From assembly GCA_016713085.1 (NCBI GenBank), contig JADJPV010000006.1:186001-250000 (forward strand): a stretch of 64,000 bases of DNA, given 5' to 3'. This DNA comes from Chitinophagaceae bacterium (GTDB taxonomy: Bacteria > Bacteroidota > Bacteroidia > Chitinophagales > Chitinophagaceae). Position numbers and translations under genes: made by a program. Shown piece by piece: positions 36,491-46,436 of the stretch. A model generated the notes under the pieces. It did not search any database, was not told the DNA's origin, and saw only the letters and a list, made by a program, of their open reading frames with translations. Position 1 is the stretch's first letter. Each line of letters starts with the position of its first letter.

Positions 36491-37266
36491 TTACTTCATA
36501 TAGTTTACCAATGAACCGGGCTTGATTTCTTTCAATGCCTTTGCCACTATGTCAGCATTTACTTTAGCCCCATCCATATTGGTATGTGTATGATCAGATG
36601 GAAAGAATGGCTTTACTGCTTCTGCTCCCATTTCTTCATACTTTGCTGCAACCAATTCATTCAGGTTAATAAAATAAGCACCTTCTTCTTTTGCAACCTG
36701 TTCAGCCCATAAAGCATAACTGTCTGCAGAGCGTGTTACTTTACCATCTTTCCAGTTGTTGCGTGGCACCAGTGAACAAATAATCGGGATGGCGCCTTTC
36801 GATTTTGTTTCACGCACATACTTACGCATATACCAGCCGTAACTGTAAACCGTTTCCTTCATTTTACGGATGGGATTATAAATTTCTGAACTGTCGTTAC
36901 CAATACCACGAATGGTTCCTCTTGCTCTTGCCGTATCATCTAAAGGGCTTGCATCATTATGACCAAACTGCATAATTACGTAATCACCTTTTTGTAACGC
37001 AGCCATAATCTTATCCCATCTTCCTTCAGTAATAAAAGTACGGCTGCTTCTTCCGCCAATAGCATGATTACTGATACTGATCTTCGCTGTATCAAAATAA
37101 TCATCAATAAAACTACCCCATCCCCATCTGCCGTTTTCTTACCGGTACCATCACCATTCTTTACAGTTGAATCACCAATAATATAAAACACCGGTTTTGG
37201 ATTGCATCATTGTAAATGATAAGATTCAAGAACAACGGAAATGAATAACAGCTTTTGAAATTTCAT
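36491..37266 (-). CDS. CE12 rhamnogalacturonan acetylesterase, copy A (frameshifted as read)
   Basis: After repair: signal-like N-terminus MKFQKLLFISVV, IIGDSTVKNGDG (block I Ser), RWGWGSFIDDYFD, MQFGHNDASPLDD (Gly-His-Asn block) and FPSDHTHTNMDGAKVN (Asp-His pair), 258 residues in total, normal for CE12. Breaks: T4 at 37134-37137 and T4 at 37195-37198 are each one short, and a net +1 shift lies near 37222-37235 in the signal peptide. The enzyme removes acetyl groups from galacturonate in rhamnogalacturonan I. It is tandem with copy B, which is intact. Confidence 0.82.
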
Positions 37267-37276
37267 ATTTATAAAT

Positions 37277-38092
37277 TTATGTTCTACACTTATTTTTAAG
37301 ATAACTAATTGCAATGGACCTGTCGCTCAAATTACGAATACCCTGTACAACAGATGCTGCATTTACTTTTGCACCTTCCACATTGGTATGTGTATGATCG
37401 CCGGGGAAAAACTTTTTCACTTCATCCGGCCCTAACGCATCGTATTTGTCTGCAGTGATACTGTTCAGATCAATAAAATAAACCCCTTCGCTTTCAGCTA
37501 CTTCTTTTGCCCATTTGCCATAATCTCTATCTGCCCTTTTTACTTTGCCTTCAACAAACTGGTTGCGGGGGATCATTGAACAGATGATGGGTCTTGCACC
37601 TTTTGCTTTAGCATCTTTAATAAACTTTTTCAAATACCAGCCATATGTGTGTACGGTTTCAACAGTACTGTCTTTCCATGTCAATTCAACTGTTTCATCA
37701 CCTGTGCCTCTTAATACACCACGGTAACCCGCTCTTGAAGTATCAGGCCGGCTGCCTTCGTTATGACCAAACTGTATAATGACATAATCACCATTCTTTA
37801 ATGTTGATAAAACTTTCTCCCACCTTTTTTCTTTAATAAATGTTCTTGTGCTTCTTCCCGCCATTGCCTGGTTGCTGATGTTTATTTGCGTTGAATCAAA
37901 GTACTCGCCAATCATTTCACCCCATCCGCATTGCGGACGGTTAGTATTTCTGACTGTTGAATCGCCGATAATGTATATTGTTGGCTTTTCGTTTTTAATT
38001 ATAAGAAATGAAGTAAGCACAGCTCCCAACATCAACATTCTTACACTGAATCTGTGCTTCTGTACAAACTGAAAAAAAATATACCCTTTCAT
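37277..38092 (-). CDS. CE12 rhamnogalacturonan acetylesterase, copy B
   Basis: 271 residues, uninterrupted. SGNH motifs: IIGDSTVRN (about 41-49), QFGHNEGSRPD (about 107-117) and FPGDHTHTNVEGAKVN near the C-terminus. There is a membrane/signal stretch around 18-33 (VRMLMLGAVLTSFLI). It shares about the same core as copy A, so the pair arose by duplication. It deacetylates rhamnogalacturonan so that the PL11 lyases can act. It lies between the PL11 gene and copy A with gaps of 5 and 10 bases. Confidence 0.9.
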   Translation of the reverse strand: MKGYIFFQFVQKHRFSVRMLMLGAVLTSFLIIKNEKPTIYIIGDSTVRNTNRPQCGWGEMIGEYFDSTQINISNQAMAGRSTRTFIKEKRWEKVLSTLKNGDYVIIQFGHNEGSRPDTSRAGYRGVLRGTGDETVELTWKDSTVETVHTYGWYLKKFIKDAKAKGARPIICSMIPRNQFVEGKVKRADRDYGKWAKEVAESEGVYFIDLNSITADKYDALGPDEVKKFFPGDHTHTNVEGAKVNAASVVQGIRNLSDRSIAISYLKNKCRT

Positions 38093-38097
38093 AATTT

Positions 38098-39966
38098 CTA
38101 TTTCCTGTTAATAACAATATTTGGCTTTGCAGGCATCTTCATTCCTTCACCAATATAATAACTCACATGTGGTGGTTGATTGTAAGCTACATTCTGCCAG
38201 GCAATACTTAAACGGTATTGCGGATTATGCATAAGTGTATACAATTTAATTTCTGTTGGAATAGATGTTGAAAATATCCGCAACTCCTTACTGTCGGTTG
38301 TGCGGCATACAAGTTCTTCTCTCCAGTCGCCAAACAAATCGGCACTCAAACAGGGATTTGATTTTGTTCCGTTATTACTAACACAGCCAAAATCTCTTCC
38401 ATCAAATAATTTTACTGATGCACTGTTGATATAATCCCATTTACTGATGTTCACTCCATTCAACACTTCACTTAAAGCATCACCATCCCAGTAGATGCCC
38501 ATATTACAGGGAGGAGTTTTTTCAGCAATCTTATTTCCTTTGTTATCAAACATACCTGTAATTCCTGCACCAGCAACCCAGCATTCAAAGCCGGGATAGC
38601 GGGGATCAATATCCAACGCCAAAGCACGGCCCGGACCTTCACCATCATCGCCTGCTTTTACTGAAGCTTTTTTCCAGATTACTTCGCCTGTTTTTGCATC
38701 ACGAAAATTTGCACCTGCATCACCGAAACGTTCCTGGATACTGAACACTTCAAGTCCGGGATGTTGCGGATCAAGATCACTTACATGCAATGCATCTGCA
38801 TGACCGATACCAGTTGTGTATAATCCTTTACCGTTATCATCAACTGTCATTTGACCGTATACAATTTCATCTTTTCCATCATCATCTACATCTGTTACTG
38901 TTAAATTATGATTACCCTGTCCTGCATAAGGTTTATTACCGGATTCATTTGAATCAAACACCCAGCGTTTCACTAACTTTTTATCTTTTAAATCCCATGC
39001 AGCCAAAACAGTTCTTGTATAATAACCACGGCACATTACTAAAGAAGGATGTTTGCCATCGAGATAGGCGATGCAGGCAAGAAAACGATCCATGCGGTTG
39101 CCATAACCATCACCCCACATGGTTTTTAGTTCGTATTCTGTTGGATTGAGAGAAGCTGGATATCGTGGAGGATCGTAACTGACAGTTGATATGGCAGCAC
39201 CTGTTTGTCCGTTGAACACTGTAAGAAATTCAGGGCCACTTAATATATAACCACGCTGGTTGCGATAATCTTCTGTACTGTCGCCAATCACTGTACCTTT
39301 TCCATCAATTGTTCCATCAGCCGTTTTCATTGCGATCTCAGCTTTTCCATCACCATCTAAATCATACACCATGAACTGTGTGTAATGTGCACCTTCACGG
39401 ATATTTTTTCCAAGATTGATCTGCCACAAAAAAGTTCCATCCAGTTTATAACATTGAAAAATGGCGACATCAGTGATGCCTGCCTGTGAATTATCTCTTG
39501 CTCTTCCCGTCATGTGAACAACAATTTCATATACACCATCTCCATCCATATCTCCCACACTTGCATCATTGGCAGAATAACCGGCCGGTGTTTGCAGTGG
39601 AATAGATAAGTATGGTTTTGCCGCTGCCTGTAAGGTAAAGGATGAGCCCTGCTGTTCTTCTTTCTTATTGATGATTGCTTTTACTGTATAAATGTTTACA
39701 GCATTTGTATCAACTGATTCATCCGTAAACCCTGTTGCTGTTTGCAATGGAGCTTTGTTAAGCTTTGCTGTTTTTCCATTCACAGTACGATACAGGTTAA
39801 ACGACAGATCATTATTTTCTGTGCCAAGTAAACGCCAGCTTACAAATACTTTTCCGTTACCGCTGTTAACTGCATACACACCACGGGTAAGATATTCCAT
39901 CTGGTATTGTGCCTTCACCTGAAACAAGGCAAATAAGCAAGCAAAAAGCAGCAACTGTTTTTTCAT
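38098..39966 (-). CDS. PL11 rhamnogalacturonan lyase (copy A)
   Basis: 622 residues, signal peptide ending FQVKAQ. The N-terminal fibronectin-like domain has GVYAVNSGNGKVFVSWRLLG, followed by an eight-bladed propeller with repeated calcium-binding loops (DASVGDMDGDGVYEIV, YDLDGDGKAEIAMKTADG, TVTDVDDDGKDEIVYG) and LFGDWREELVCRTTD. These are diagnostic for PL11, which cleaves rhamnose-galacturonate bonds by beta-elimination. Intact, without a sorting domain, so probably periplasmic, in contrast to copy B at 41444. Confidence 0.93.
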   Translation of the reverse strand: MKKQLLLFACLFALFQVKAQYQMEYLTRGVYAVNSGNGKVFVSWRLLGTENNDLSFNLYRTVNGKTAKLNKAPLQTATGFTDESVDTNAVNIYTVKAIINKKEEQQGSSFTLQAAAKPYLSIPLQTPAGYSANDASVGDMDGDGVYEIVVHMTGRARDNSQAGITDVAIFQCYKLDGTFLWQINLGKNIREGAHYTQFMVYDLDGDGKAEIAMKTADGTIDGKGTVIGDSTEDYRNQRGYILSGPEFLTVFNGQTGAAISTVSYDPPRYPASLNPTEYELKTMWGDGYGNRMDRFLACIAYLDGKHPSLVMCRGYYTRTVLAAWDLKDKKLVKRWVFDSNESGNKPYAGQGNHNLTVTDVDDDGKDEIVYGQMTVDDNGKGLYTTGIGHADALHVSDLDPQHPGLEVFSIQERFGDAGANFRDAKTGEVIWKKASVKAGDDGEGPGRALALDIDPRYPGFECWVAGAGITGMFDNKGNKIAEKTPPCNMGIYWDGDALSEVLNGVNISKWDYINSASVKLFDGRDFGCVSNNGTKSNPCLSADLFGDWREELVCRTTDSKELRIFSTSIPTEIKLYTLMHNPQYRLSIAWQNVAYNQPPHVSYYIGEGMKMPAKPNIVINRK

Positions 39967-39996
39967 TTTAAATTTTTAATTACTAATTATTAATTT

Positions 39997-41439
39997 CTAC
40001 TGTTTTAGACGCTCCTGCTCTTCAATACCTGCAGCCGTTTTCTTTTTTTCTTCAGGCTTTGTTATTTCAATGACTGTATTGGTAAACTTCCAGCCTTTTG
40101 CAAACTCCATTGTTCCCAATGTGGCTGCTGACAGGTAAGAATTCAGAAACTGGAAATTTTCAATTTGGAATTCACTAATCCGTTTACTTCAAACCCTTTC
40201 TGTGCGTTGGTGATCTTTACATTCTGGATGTAAAAATTCTTTGCATAAGGAGTTCCTCTTTCAGCAGGAGTTACTTTTTGCAGCATGGATTTCCAATGCG
40301 GAGGAATTGTTTCCATTGTGTACCCTTTGGGCAATTCAGAATAACTGTAAGCAGGATACCAGTTGAGATTAAACTGGTACGCATTACGTACTGAATCTAA
40401 AACAGAGTTTACAAAATATACATCTTCCACTGTTCCCCCTCTTGTGGTTGCTGACTTTATCCGCAAGCCGTTATCGGTATGCTTTGCCACAAGATCAGTA
40501 CAATAAATATGACGGATACCCCCTGATGTTTCACTGCCAAGGGTTACAAGCCCTGCTCCCCTGCGTGCAATAGATTTTCTGATCACCACATATTCTGTGG
40601 GACGGTTGACTCTTAACCCATCCCAGTCTCTTCCAGCTTTCAAACAAAAATTATCATCGTTGCAATCAATATCACAGTTTTCAATCAACACCCAGCTTGA
40701 TGAATCCACATCAATACCATCTGTACTTGGACCGCTTCCATCTTCGTTATTTTTAATCACCACTCCATCAACAGTTAAGTTGTTTGAATAGAGTAACTGC
40801 ACAGTCCAGAAACCTGCGTTCTTAAATGTTAACCCTTTTACTGTAACATCTGATGAACTTTGTACCAGCAATGTGCGTACACGTTTTACATCATAATCAA
40901 CAATCCAGCGGAGTCCTTTTGCATCATACTCTTTTCTTGTTGTCCAGTATTTGTCCCAGCAGAATTTTCCTCTTGCATTGATAATTCCTGCACCGGTAAT
41001 GGCTACATTCTTTACATTAATTGCATTGATCAGTGCAGCTGGCCAAATCATTTCAAGGCCTGCAACACGGGTATCAATATCAGGGTAGTCACCAAAATCT
41101 GTTGATCCAAGAATTAATACACCTTTGTCGATACGCAGATGAACATTGTTCTTTAAAAACAAAGCGCCTGTTACATAGGTGCCGGGTTTAAACACAACAA
41201 TACCTCCGCCCTTTGCAGCACATTCATCAATTGCTTTCTGAATTGCTTTTGTATTCACCGTTACTGTATCACTTACTGCTCCGTAATTATTAACGGTATA
41301 AATTGTTTTGGCCGATGGGAATGATCTTGCACCCACTTTCTTCACCCATGCAGGTGCAATGGCAACCTGTGCAGATGCCTGTATCAAAAAAAGTACATGC
41401 GAGTAAAGTGAAAAAATATTGTCTGATTACATTCGCCAT
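39997..41439 (-). CDS. GH28 polygalacturonase-like enzyme (two frameshifts as read)
   Basis: Parallel beta-helix of GH28 with VNNYGAVSDTVTVNTKAIQKAID, GGGIVVFKPGTYVTGALFLK, STDGIDVDSS and CNDDNFCLKAG. The usual GHG block reads GAGLVTLGSE, so the conserved His is Ala. Breaks: the A7 run at 41386-41392 is one long (signal peptide MANVIRQYFFTLLAC), and the T4 run at 40157-40160 is one short (C-terminus). Repair gives 480 residues ending IEEQERLKQ. It should act on galacturonate-containing oligosaccharides in rhamnogalacturonan. The missing His makes full activity uncertain. Confidence 0.85.
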
Positions 41440-41443
41440 CTGT

Positions 41444-43562
41444 TTATTTTTTAATGATTTTTTGTGTACTTGATTTTTTCTTCGATTGTATTTTCAGAAA
41501 ATAAACTCCAGGCTGCAACTCATTTCCTGTTTCTATTGTTCCGTTTCCATTTCCCTGTAAGATCAGTCTTCCATTTGTATCAAACACCTGGAAGGTATAC
41601 GAGCTGTTCAGTTTAATAATAAATGATTTTACTGACGGGTTAGGAAATACATCAACTGCCAAATCTGTTACTGAAACATCTCTTACAGGAGTTGTTACAT
41701 TATTCACCAGTTGAATGTTGGGTTTTGGTGCTGCAGCCATTCCTTCTCCCAAATAAAAGCCGGGATGTGGCGGTTGATTGTATGCAGCATTTTGCCACGC
41801 AATCGCTAAACGGTACTGCGGATCGTGCATGAGTGTATAGATGCGATGCGTTGTTTCATTCACTGTTGTATAAATATTCAGGAATTGATTATCGGTGCTG
41901 CGGAGAATGATCTCTTCTCTCCAGTCACCAAGAATATCAGCTGTTAAACAGGGATTCTTCTTGGTTGAATTGTTAGAACCTCCGTATCCCAAACCTGTCT
42001 GGTAAAGCGTTAACAACCGGTTTGAACTATTGGTATTGTAATTCCATTTATCCAGCACATCACCATCTAAAATTTCACGCAACAAATCACCATCCCACCA
42101 CACTGCATGATTAATACTCGGGCGTGATGGTCCGATAGAATCACCTTTACAATTATAAAGAGTGTTTGTACCCCAGCACTCATATCCTTTGTAACGTGGA
42201 TCAATATCACCTGCTAAAGCACGGCCGACATCGCCGGTTGTATTTACACCCCAAATTGATTGACCTGTTGCAGCATCAATTATACGTAATCCTTTGCCTG
42301 CATACTTTGCAGGTTCCTCATAACACTGCCAAATTTCTAAACCCGGACGATCAGGATCCATATCTGTCATGTGCAATGCATCTCCATGTCCCAATCCATT
42401 GGAGAAAAAACCAGTGCCATCATAATTCACAGCACTTGAACCATTATATATTTCATCTTTACCATCAGCCATTTGCATCTCCAACCGTCATCTGGTGATT
42501 ACCCATTCCTGCGTAGCTGCCATTACCTGATGTATTACTGTCAAAGATCCAGCGCTGTACAAGTTGCCCGTTTGTAAAGTCCCATGCACTGCGAACAAGT
42601 CTTGTATAATATCCACGACCAAAGATCATACTTGGTTTTACTCCATCGAGATAAGCAACACAGGCAATAAAACGATCAACACGGTTGCCATAACTATCAC
42701 CCCAACTGCTAACTGTTCCTCTTGCAGGAGTATAATTTTTTGTATCCATTGCAGCTCCTGTTAAACCATTGAACACTGTTAAGTATTCAGGACCGGATAA
42801 AATATACCCACTTCCATTGCGGTAATCTTTTGTTCCATCGCCTATTACTGTTCCAATACCATCTTTTGTACCATCACCGGTTTTGCAGGCCACTTCAGCT
42901 TTACCATCGCTATCAAAATCATAAACCAAAAACTGTGTGTAATGTGCTCCTGCACGGATATTAATTCCTAAATCAATTCGCCAAAGTCTTGTTCCATTCA
43001 GTTTATATGCATCGAGGTATACATTTCCGGTATAACCTGATTGTGAATTATCTTTTGAATTTGTGGGATCCCACTTTAAAATAATTTCATATTCACCATC
43101 TCCATCCACATCCCCCACACTTGCATCATTGGCAGTGTAAGTATAAGCAACTGCATCCGGAGTTGTTCCGCCCACCGGTTGCTGTATCGGAATCTGCTTG
43201 TATTGCTGCGACCAGACAGCTGTTGCTTTACTATTTGTTTCTTCTGTTCCGTTGATCACTGCCTTTACTACATAATTTCCATTTACAGAAACGTTATCCT
43301 TATAATTGGTTGCACCGGTTACTGGAGTTGCATTAATTTTAACAGCATCACGGTAAATATTAAAAGTTGTATTGTCAGGATCAGTACCGAATAAACGCCA
43401 GCTGAGAAATACTTCATTGGCACTTGTACGCACAGCCACTGTGCCCCTGTCAAGGTTCTCCATCAATCGCTGTGCAAAAACAGTTTGCTGCAAAAAGCAG
43501 AACAAAACAGTTACTGTAACTACTGTAATTTTTTTATTTATATGAATCCACATGCTGATCAT
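41444..43562 (-). CDS. PL11 rhamnogalacturonan lyase with type IX sorting domain (copy B, one frameshift)
   Basis: Same propeller signatures as copy A (DASVGDVDGDGEYEII, YDFDSDGKAEVACKTGDG, ILGDWREEIILRSTD), plus a C-terminal extension VDVFPNPSVKSFIIKL ... GNELQPGVYFLKIQ ending KKSSTQKIIKK, which is a type A T9SS domain. One extra G near 42469-42470 (or two missing bases) breaks the calcium loop TVGDANADGKDEIY; repair gives 705 residues. It is predicted to be exported to the surface or released by T9SS, whereas copy A stays periplasmic: extracellular versus internal division of labour. Confidence 0.9.
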
Positions 43563-43580
43563 TTCTGTTTCAATTCATTA

Positions 43581-45044
43581 TCAGTTACTGAATCTGTCTG
43601 TACGGAAAGGCATAGCAGGCAGTCCATCTTTATTAAACAAGTTGGGCTGTGCTGCTTCATTCCATGCAAAGCGTATATACTTTGGCTTTTTTATTTCTGC
43701 TGAAAAAACTTCAACTCTATTATTTTTTATCACCGCAGTTGCAGGTACAAATATTCCATCCTTCCCTGCAATGCTGAACCAGCTTAACGGTTGCCCATCG
43801 CTGCTGATTAATCCATTTCCTGCATGTGAAAAACTGAGTATAAGTTTATTCCTTTTTCTTTTTACTGATTTAATAACAGGGCCTGATGACTCACCCACAT
43901 TATGATCATACTCTCTTGCTAATGCTTTAAGTGCCAGGCGATGTGCAACTACCCATTTGTAAGAAGGATGAATATCTTTTAAATTATCAACCAGGTCGGT
44001 TGTTACAATCATATCTGTCCCAGGTATAACTGTACACATTGCCTGTGCTTCCCAGAATTTTGGCAATAACTCCGCACTATGCTTCTTAGGGTCTTTTCTT
44101 GATGTATATAAAAAAGGTGAAATCTGCACGGTATAAAAAGGTAGCGGATCACCATTGAATAAAGTCCTCCATGATTTCACAAATACTCCAAATTTTTCAA
44201 GATAAGTTGCCTGGTCTTCAATCATGCAATTACTTTCGCCCTGGTACCAGAGTACTCCTTTTACTGCAAATGGAATCAACGGTTCCATCATTCCTTTATA
44301 CATCTGGCCCGGGTGCATTCCATCAATCTTAAATGTATCACTTGTAATAAATTGTTTAAATGCACCATATTGTTTGTATGCTGACGCTGGAGTCCATTGT
44401 TCAATTCTTGTTCCGCCCCATGAAGTTGAAATAATACCGATGGGCACATTTGTTTTTTCATAAATTTCTTTGGCGAAGAAATAACCGATAGCAGAAACAT
44501 ATCTTACAATTGTATCATTTCCATCTTTCCATCCTTTTGTTGGCAGTTCAGGGAATTTATTCAGTACACGTTCCACATATAAATAACGGATGGCACTTGG
44601 TTTGTTCGGTTTATTTACTTCATCTGCCGAAAGATCGGTTCCGTTTTTTGGTGCTGCATATTTTTTTAATCTTCTGTCTAATGGATATTCCATATTACTC
44701 TGCCCTGAACAAAGCCATACATCACCAACCAATACATTATGAAAAGTAATCGTTGATTCTGCTTTAATCACAAGATCAGCAGGAGTTGCAGAAAGTTGTA
44801 GTGGATCTAATATAACTGACCAGTTACTATCCTTAGTTGCTGTTGCAGTTTTTTGTTGTGAAAGAAAGGAAACTATTACGGTTGTTCCGGGATTTGCCTT
44901 TCCCCAAACCGGCAATGGGTTATCCCGTTGAAGAACCATATTATCTGAAAAAACAGCAGAAATTTTTAATTGTGCAACTGATCCGGATGTACAGAAAAGC
45001 AATAAACTGAGGAAAAGGAAACGAAACTCCGGCAAGCGAAACAT
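43581..45044 (-). CDS. SASA-type sialate/carbohydrate O-acetylesterase
   Basis: 487 residues with a signal peptide ending SGSVAQ. It starts with an Ig-like domain (VFSDNMVLQRDNPLPVWGKANPG), then the SGNH esterase DVWLCSGQSNMEYPLD (catalytic Ser) and GVLWYQGESNCM. In pectin operons this family removes acetyl esters from rhamnogalacturonan or its oligosaccharides. It is the first gene of a unit running through PL11, GH28, PL11, the CE12 pair and rhaM, and has a candidate operator about 50 bases upstream. Confidence 0.88.
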   Translation of the reverse strand: MFRLPEFRFLFLSLLLFCTSGSVAQLKISAVFSDNMVLQRDNPLPVWGKANPGTTVIVSFLSQQKTATATKDSNWSVILDPLQLSATPADLVIKAESTITFHNVLVGDVWLCSGQSNMEYPLDRRLKKYAAPKNGTDLSADEVNKPNKPSAIRYLYVERVLNKFPELPTKGWKDGNDTIVRYVSAIGYFFAKEIYEKTNVPIGIISTSWGGTRIEQWTPASAYKQYGAFKQFITSDTFKIDGMHPGQMYKGMMEPLIPFAVKGVLWYQGESNCMIEDQATYLEKFGVFVKSWRTLFNGDPLPFYTVQISPFLYTSRKDPKKHSAELLPKFWEAQAMCTVIPGTDMIVTTDLVDNLKDIHPSYKWVVAHRLALKALAREYDHNVGESSGPVIKSVKRKRNKLILSFSHAGNGLISSDGQPLSWFSIAGKDGIFVPATAVIKNNRVEVFSAEIKKPKYIRFAWNEAAQPNLFNKDGLPAMPFRTDRFSN

Positions 45045-45061
45045 GGCAATAGTTTAGCTGT

Positions 45062-45107
45062 CTAAAGTACTCACTCAAAGAAGCTTATCCGTCCTGCGGC
45101 ATCCTGC
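45062..45107 (-). promoter_or_regulatory. Shared pectin operator and -7-like box upstream of SASA
   Basis: In gene orientation two half-sites GCAGGA(T/C), 10 bases start to start (plus-strand CCTGC at 45093-45097 and 45103-45107), lie 23 bases before TACTTTAG (45062-45069), one mismatch from TAnnTTTG. The same spacing occurs at 60115 and roughly at 61718. Confidence 0.6.
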
Positions 45108-45161
45108 AAAAGCAATTGTTTTCAGGCTGACATATAATATTTATGATGAGCGGTTTTCAAG

Positions 45162-45169
45162 TAAATTTG
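45162..45169 (+). promoter_or_regulatory. Candidate -7 promoter box for the MFS gene
   Basis: TAAATTTG matches TAnnTTTG, with TTTA 18 bases upstream as a plausible -33. Initiation would be about 7 bases downstream, 10 bases before the TTG and 55 before the ATG start of the MFS gene. Confidence 0.45.
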
Positions 45170-45185
45170 CGTTTTCCTTAAATCA

Positions 45186-46349
45186 TTGATCACTATCTCA
45201 CCATTACCAGGCCAGTATTCCAAACTGCAGATGCGAATTGCCGTTTCGGTCTTCTTTTTTTGTCAGGGAATTTGTTTTGCAAGTTGGGCAAGCCGCATAC
45301 CTGATATTAAAACTACTTTGCATTTATCGGAAGCTGCATTAGGCAGCATTTTACTGGCACTACCCGCCGGACAATTGACCATGATGCCCTTCAGCGGAAA
45401 ACTGGCTACACGTTTCGGAAGCAAATACGTGTTGCGGCTAGCTGCCGCCGGATATGCCTTAACGCTCATCATCATTGGATCAACAACTACATCCTGGCAA
45501 CTGGCTTTATGACTCTATCTTTTTGGATTAACCGGTAACCTTTGCAACATTTCAGTAAACACACAAGCTGTAAATGCAGAAGCATTGTTTGGACGTTCTA
45601 TTCTTGCATCCTTTCATGGTGTGTGGAGCACCGCCGGTTTTACAGGCGCCTTGGTTGGTTTGTTGATGATGCGTTTGGAATTAGTACCCATGTATCATTT
45701 TATGATCATTGCTGCGATTGTGATTACACTGAATATTTTATTTCAGAAATATCTCATCATTACGCCTACCAGTCGCTCTGCTTCTTCGTTTAAAAGATTC
45801 CAGATGCCGAAAGGTTTGTTGTTGCAATTAGGATTGATCGCTTTCTGTTGTTTGAGTGCCGAAGGTTGTATGTTCGACTGGAGCGGTGTTTACTTCAAAG
45901 AAGTAGTAGGAGTAAAAGGAGAACTGGTATCGTTGGGTTATGCTTCCTTCATGATTATGATGGCAACAGGACGTTTTACAGGCGATAAACTGGCTGAACG
46001 TTTTGGCCGTACGAAAATGGTGCGGCTAAGTGGTGTGTTAATCTTTACCGGTATGATGACAGCGGTATTATTCCCGAACATCATTATGTCTACCATCGGC
46101 TTTTTGATTGTTGGTTTTGGCGTAAGCAGTATTATCCCCTTGGTGTACAGCACAGCAGGTAAAGTAAAAGATGTGTCAAGTGGTATTGCCATTGCTACAG
46201 TTTCAGGTGTTGGTTTTCTTGGTTTCCTAATGGGGCCTCCGTTGATCGGCTATATTGCAGAGCTGGCTGGATTACGTTATTCGTTTGCCGTAATTGCATT
46301 GCTTGGTTTGGTGATCAGTTATATGATCAGTAAGATAAAGCTTGCGTGA
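45186..46349 (+). pseudogene. MFS transporter interrupted by in-frame TGA
   Basis: Two pieces in the same frame, 45186-45509 and 45513-46349, separated only by TGA at 45510-45512. Together they make a twelve-helix-type major facilitator of the FucP/YbjJ kind (CQGICFASWASRIPDIK, NISVNTQAVNAEALFGRS, FDWSGVYFKEVVG). The start may be TTG at 45186 or ATG at 45231. The stop falls within helix 3-4 (WQLAL-stop-LYLFGLTGN), and a single base change would restore it. Intact, it would import a sugar, perhaps rhamnose or galacturonate. In this indel-rich sequence a base-call error is possible, but a true nonsense mutation is equally consistent. Confidence 0.75.
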
Positions 46350-46359
46350 GACTTATTTC

Positions 46360-46429
46360 GGTTGCCTTAGGTATGCTATATCTAAAGCAACCTGACAAAT
46401 TTATTTTACTGAGCAGATATGGCATACCT
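46360..46429. terminator. Two mutually exclusive hairpins between convergent genes
   Basis: GGTTGCCTTAG (46360-46370) pairs with 46382-46392 with one mismatch. AGGTATGCTATATCT (46369-46383) also pairs with 46415-46429 at 14 of 15 positions. The arms overlap, so only one can form. Position between the MFS (plus) and GH43 (minus) genes suggests a shared terminator. No long T run follows either. Confidence 0.5.
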
Positions 46430-46436
46430 GGCTCAC

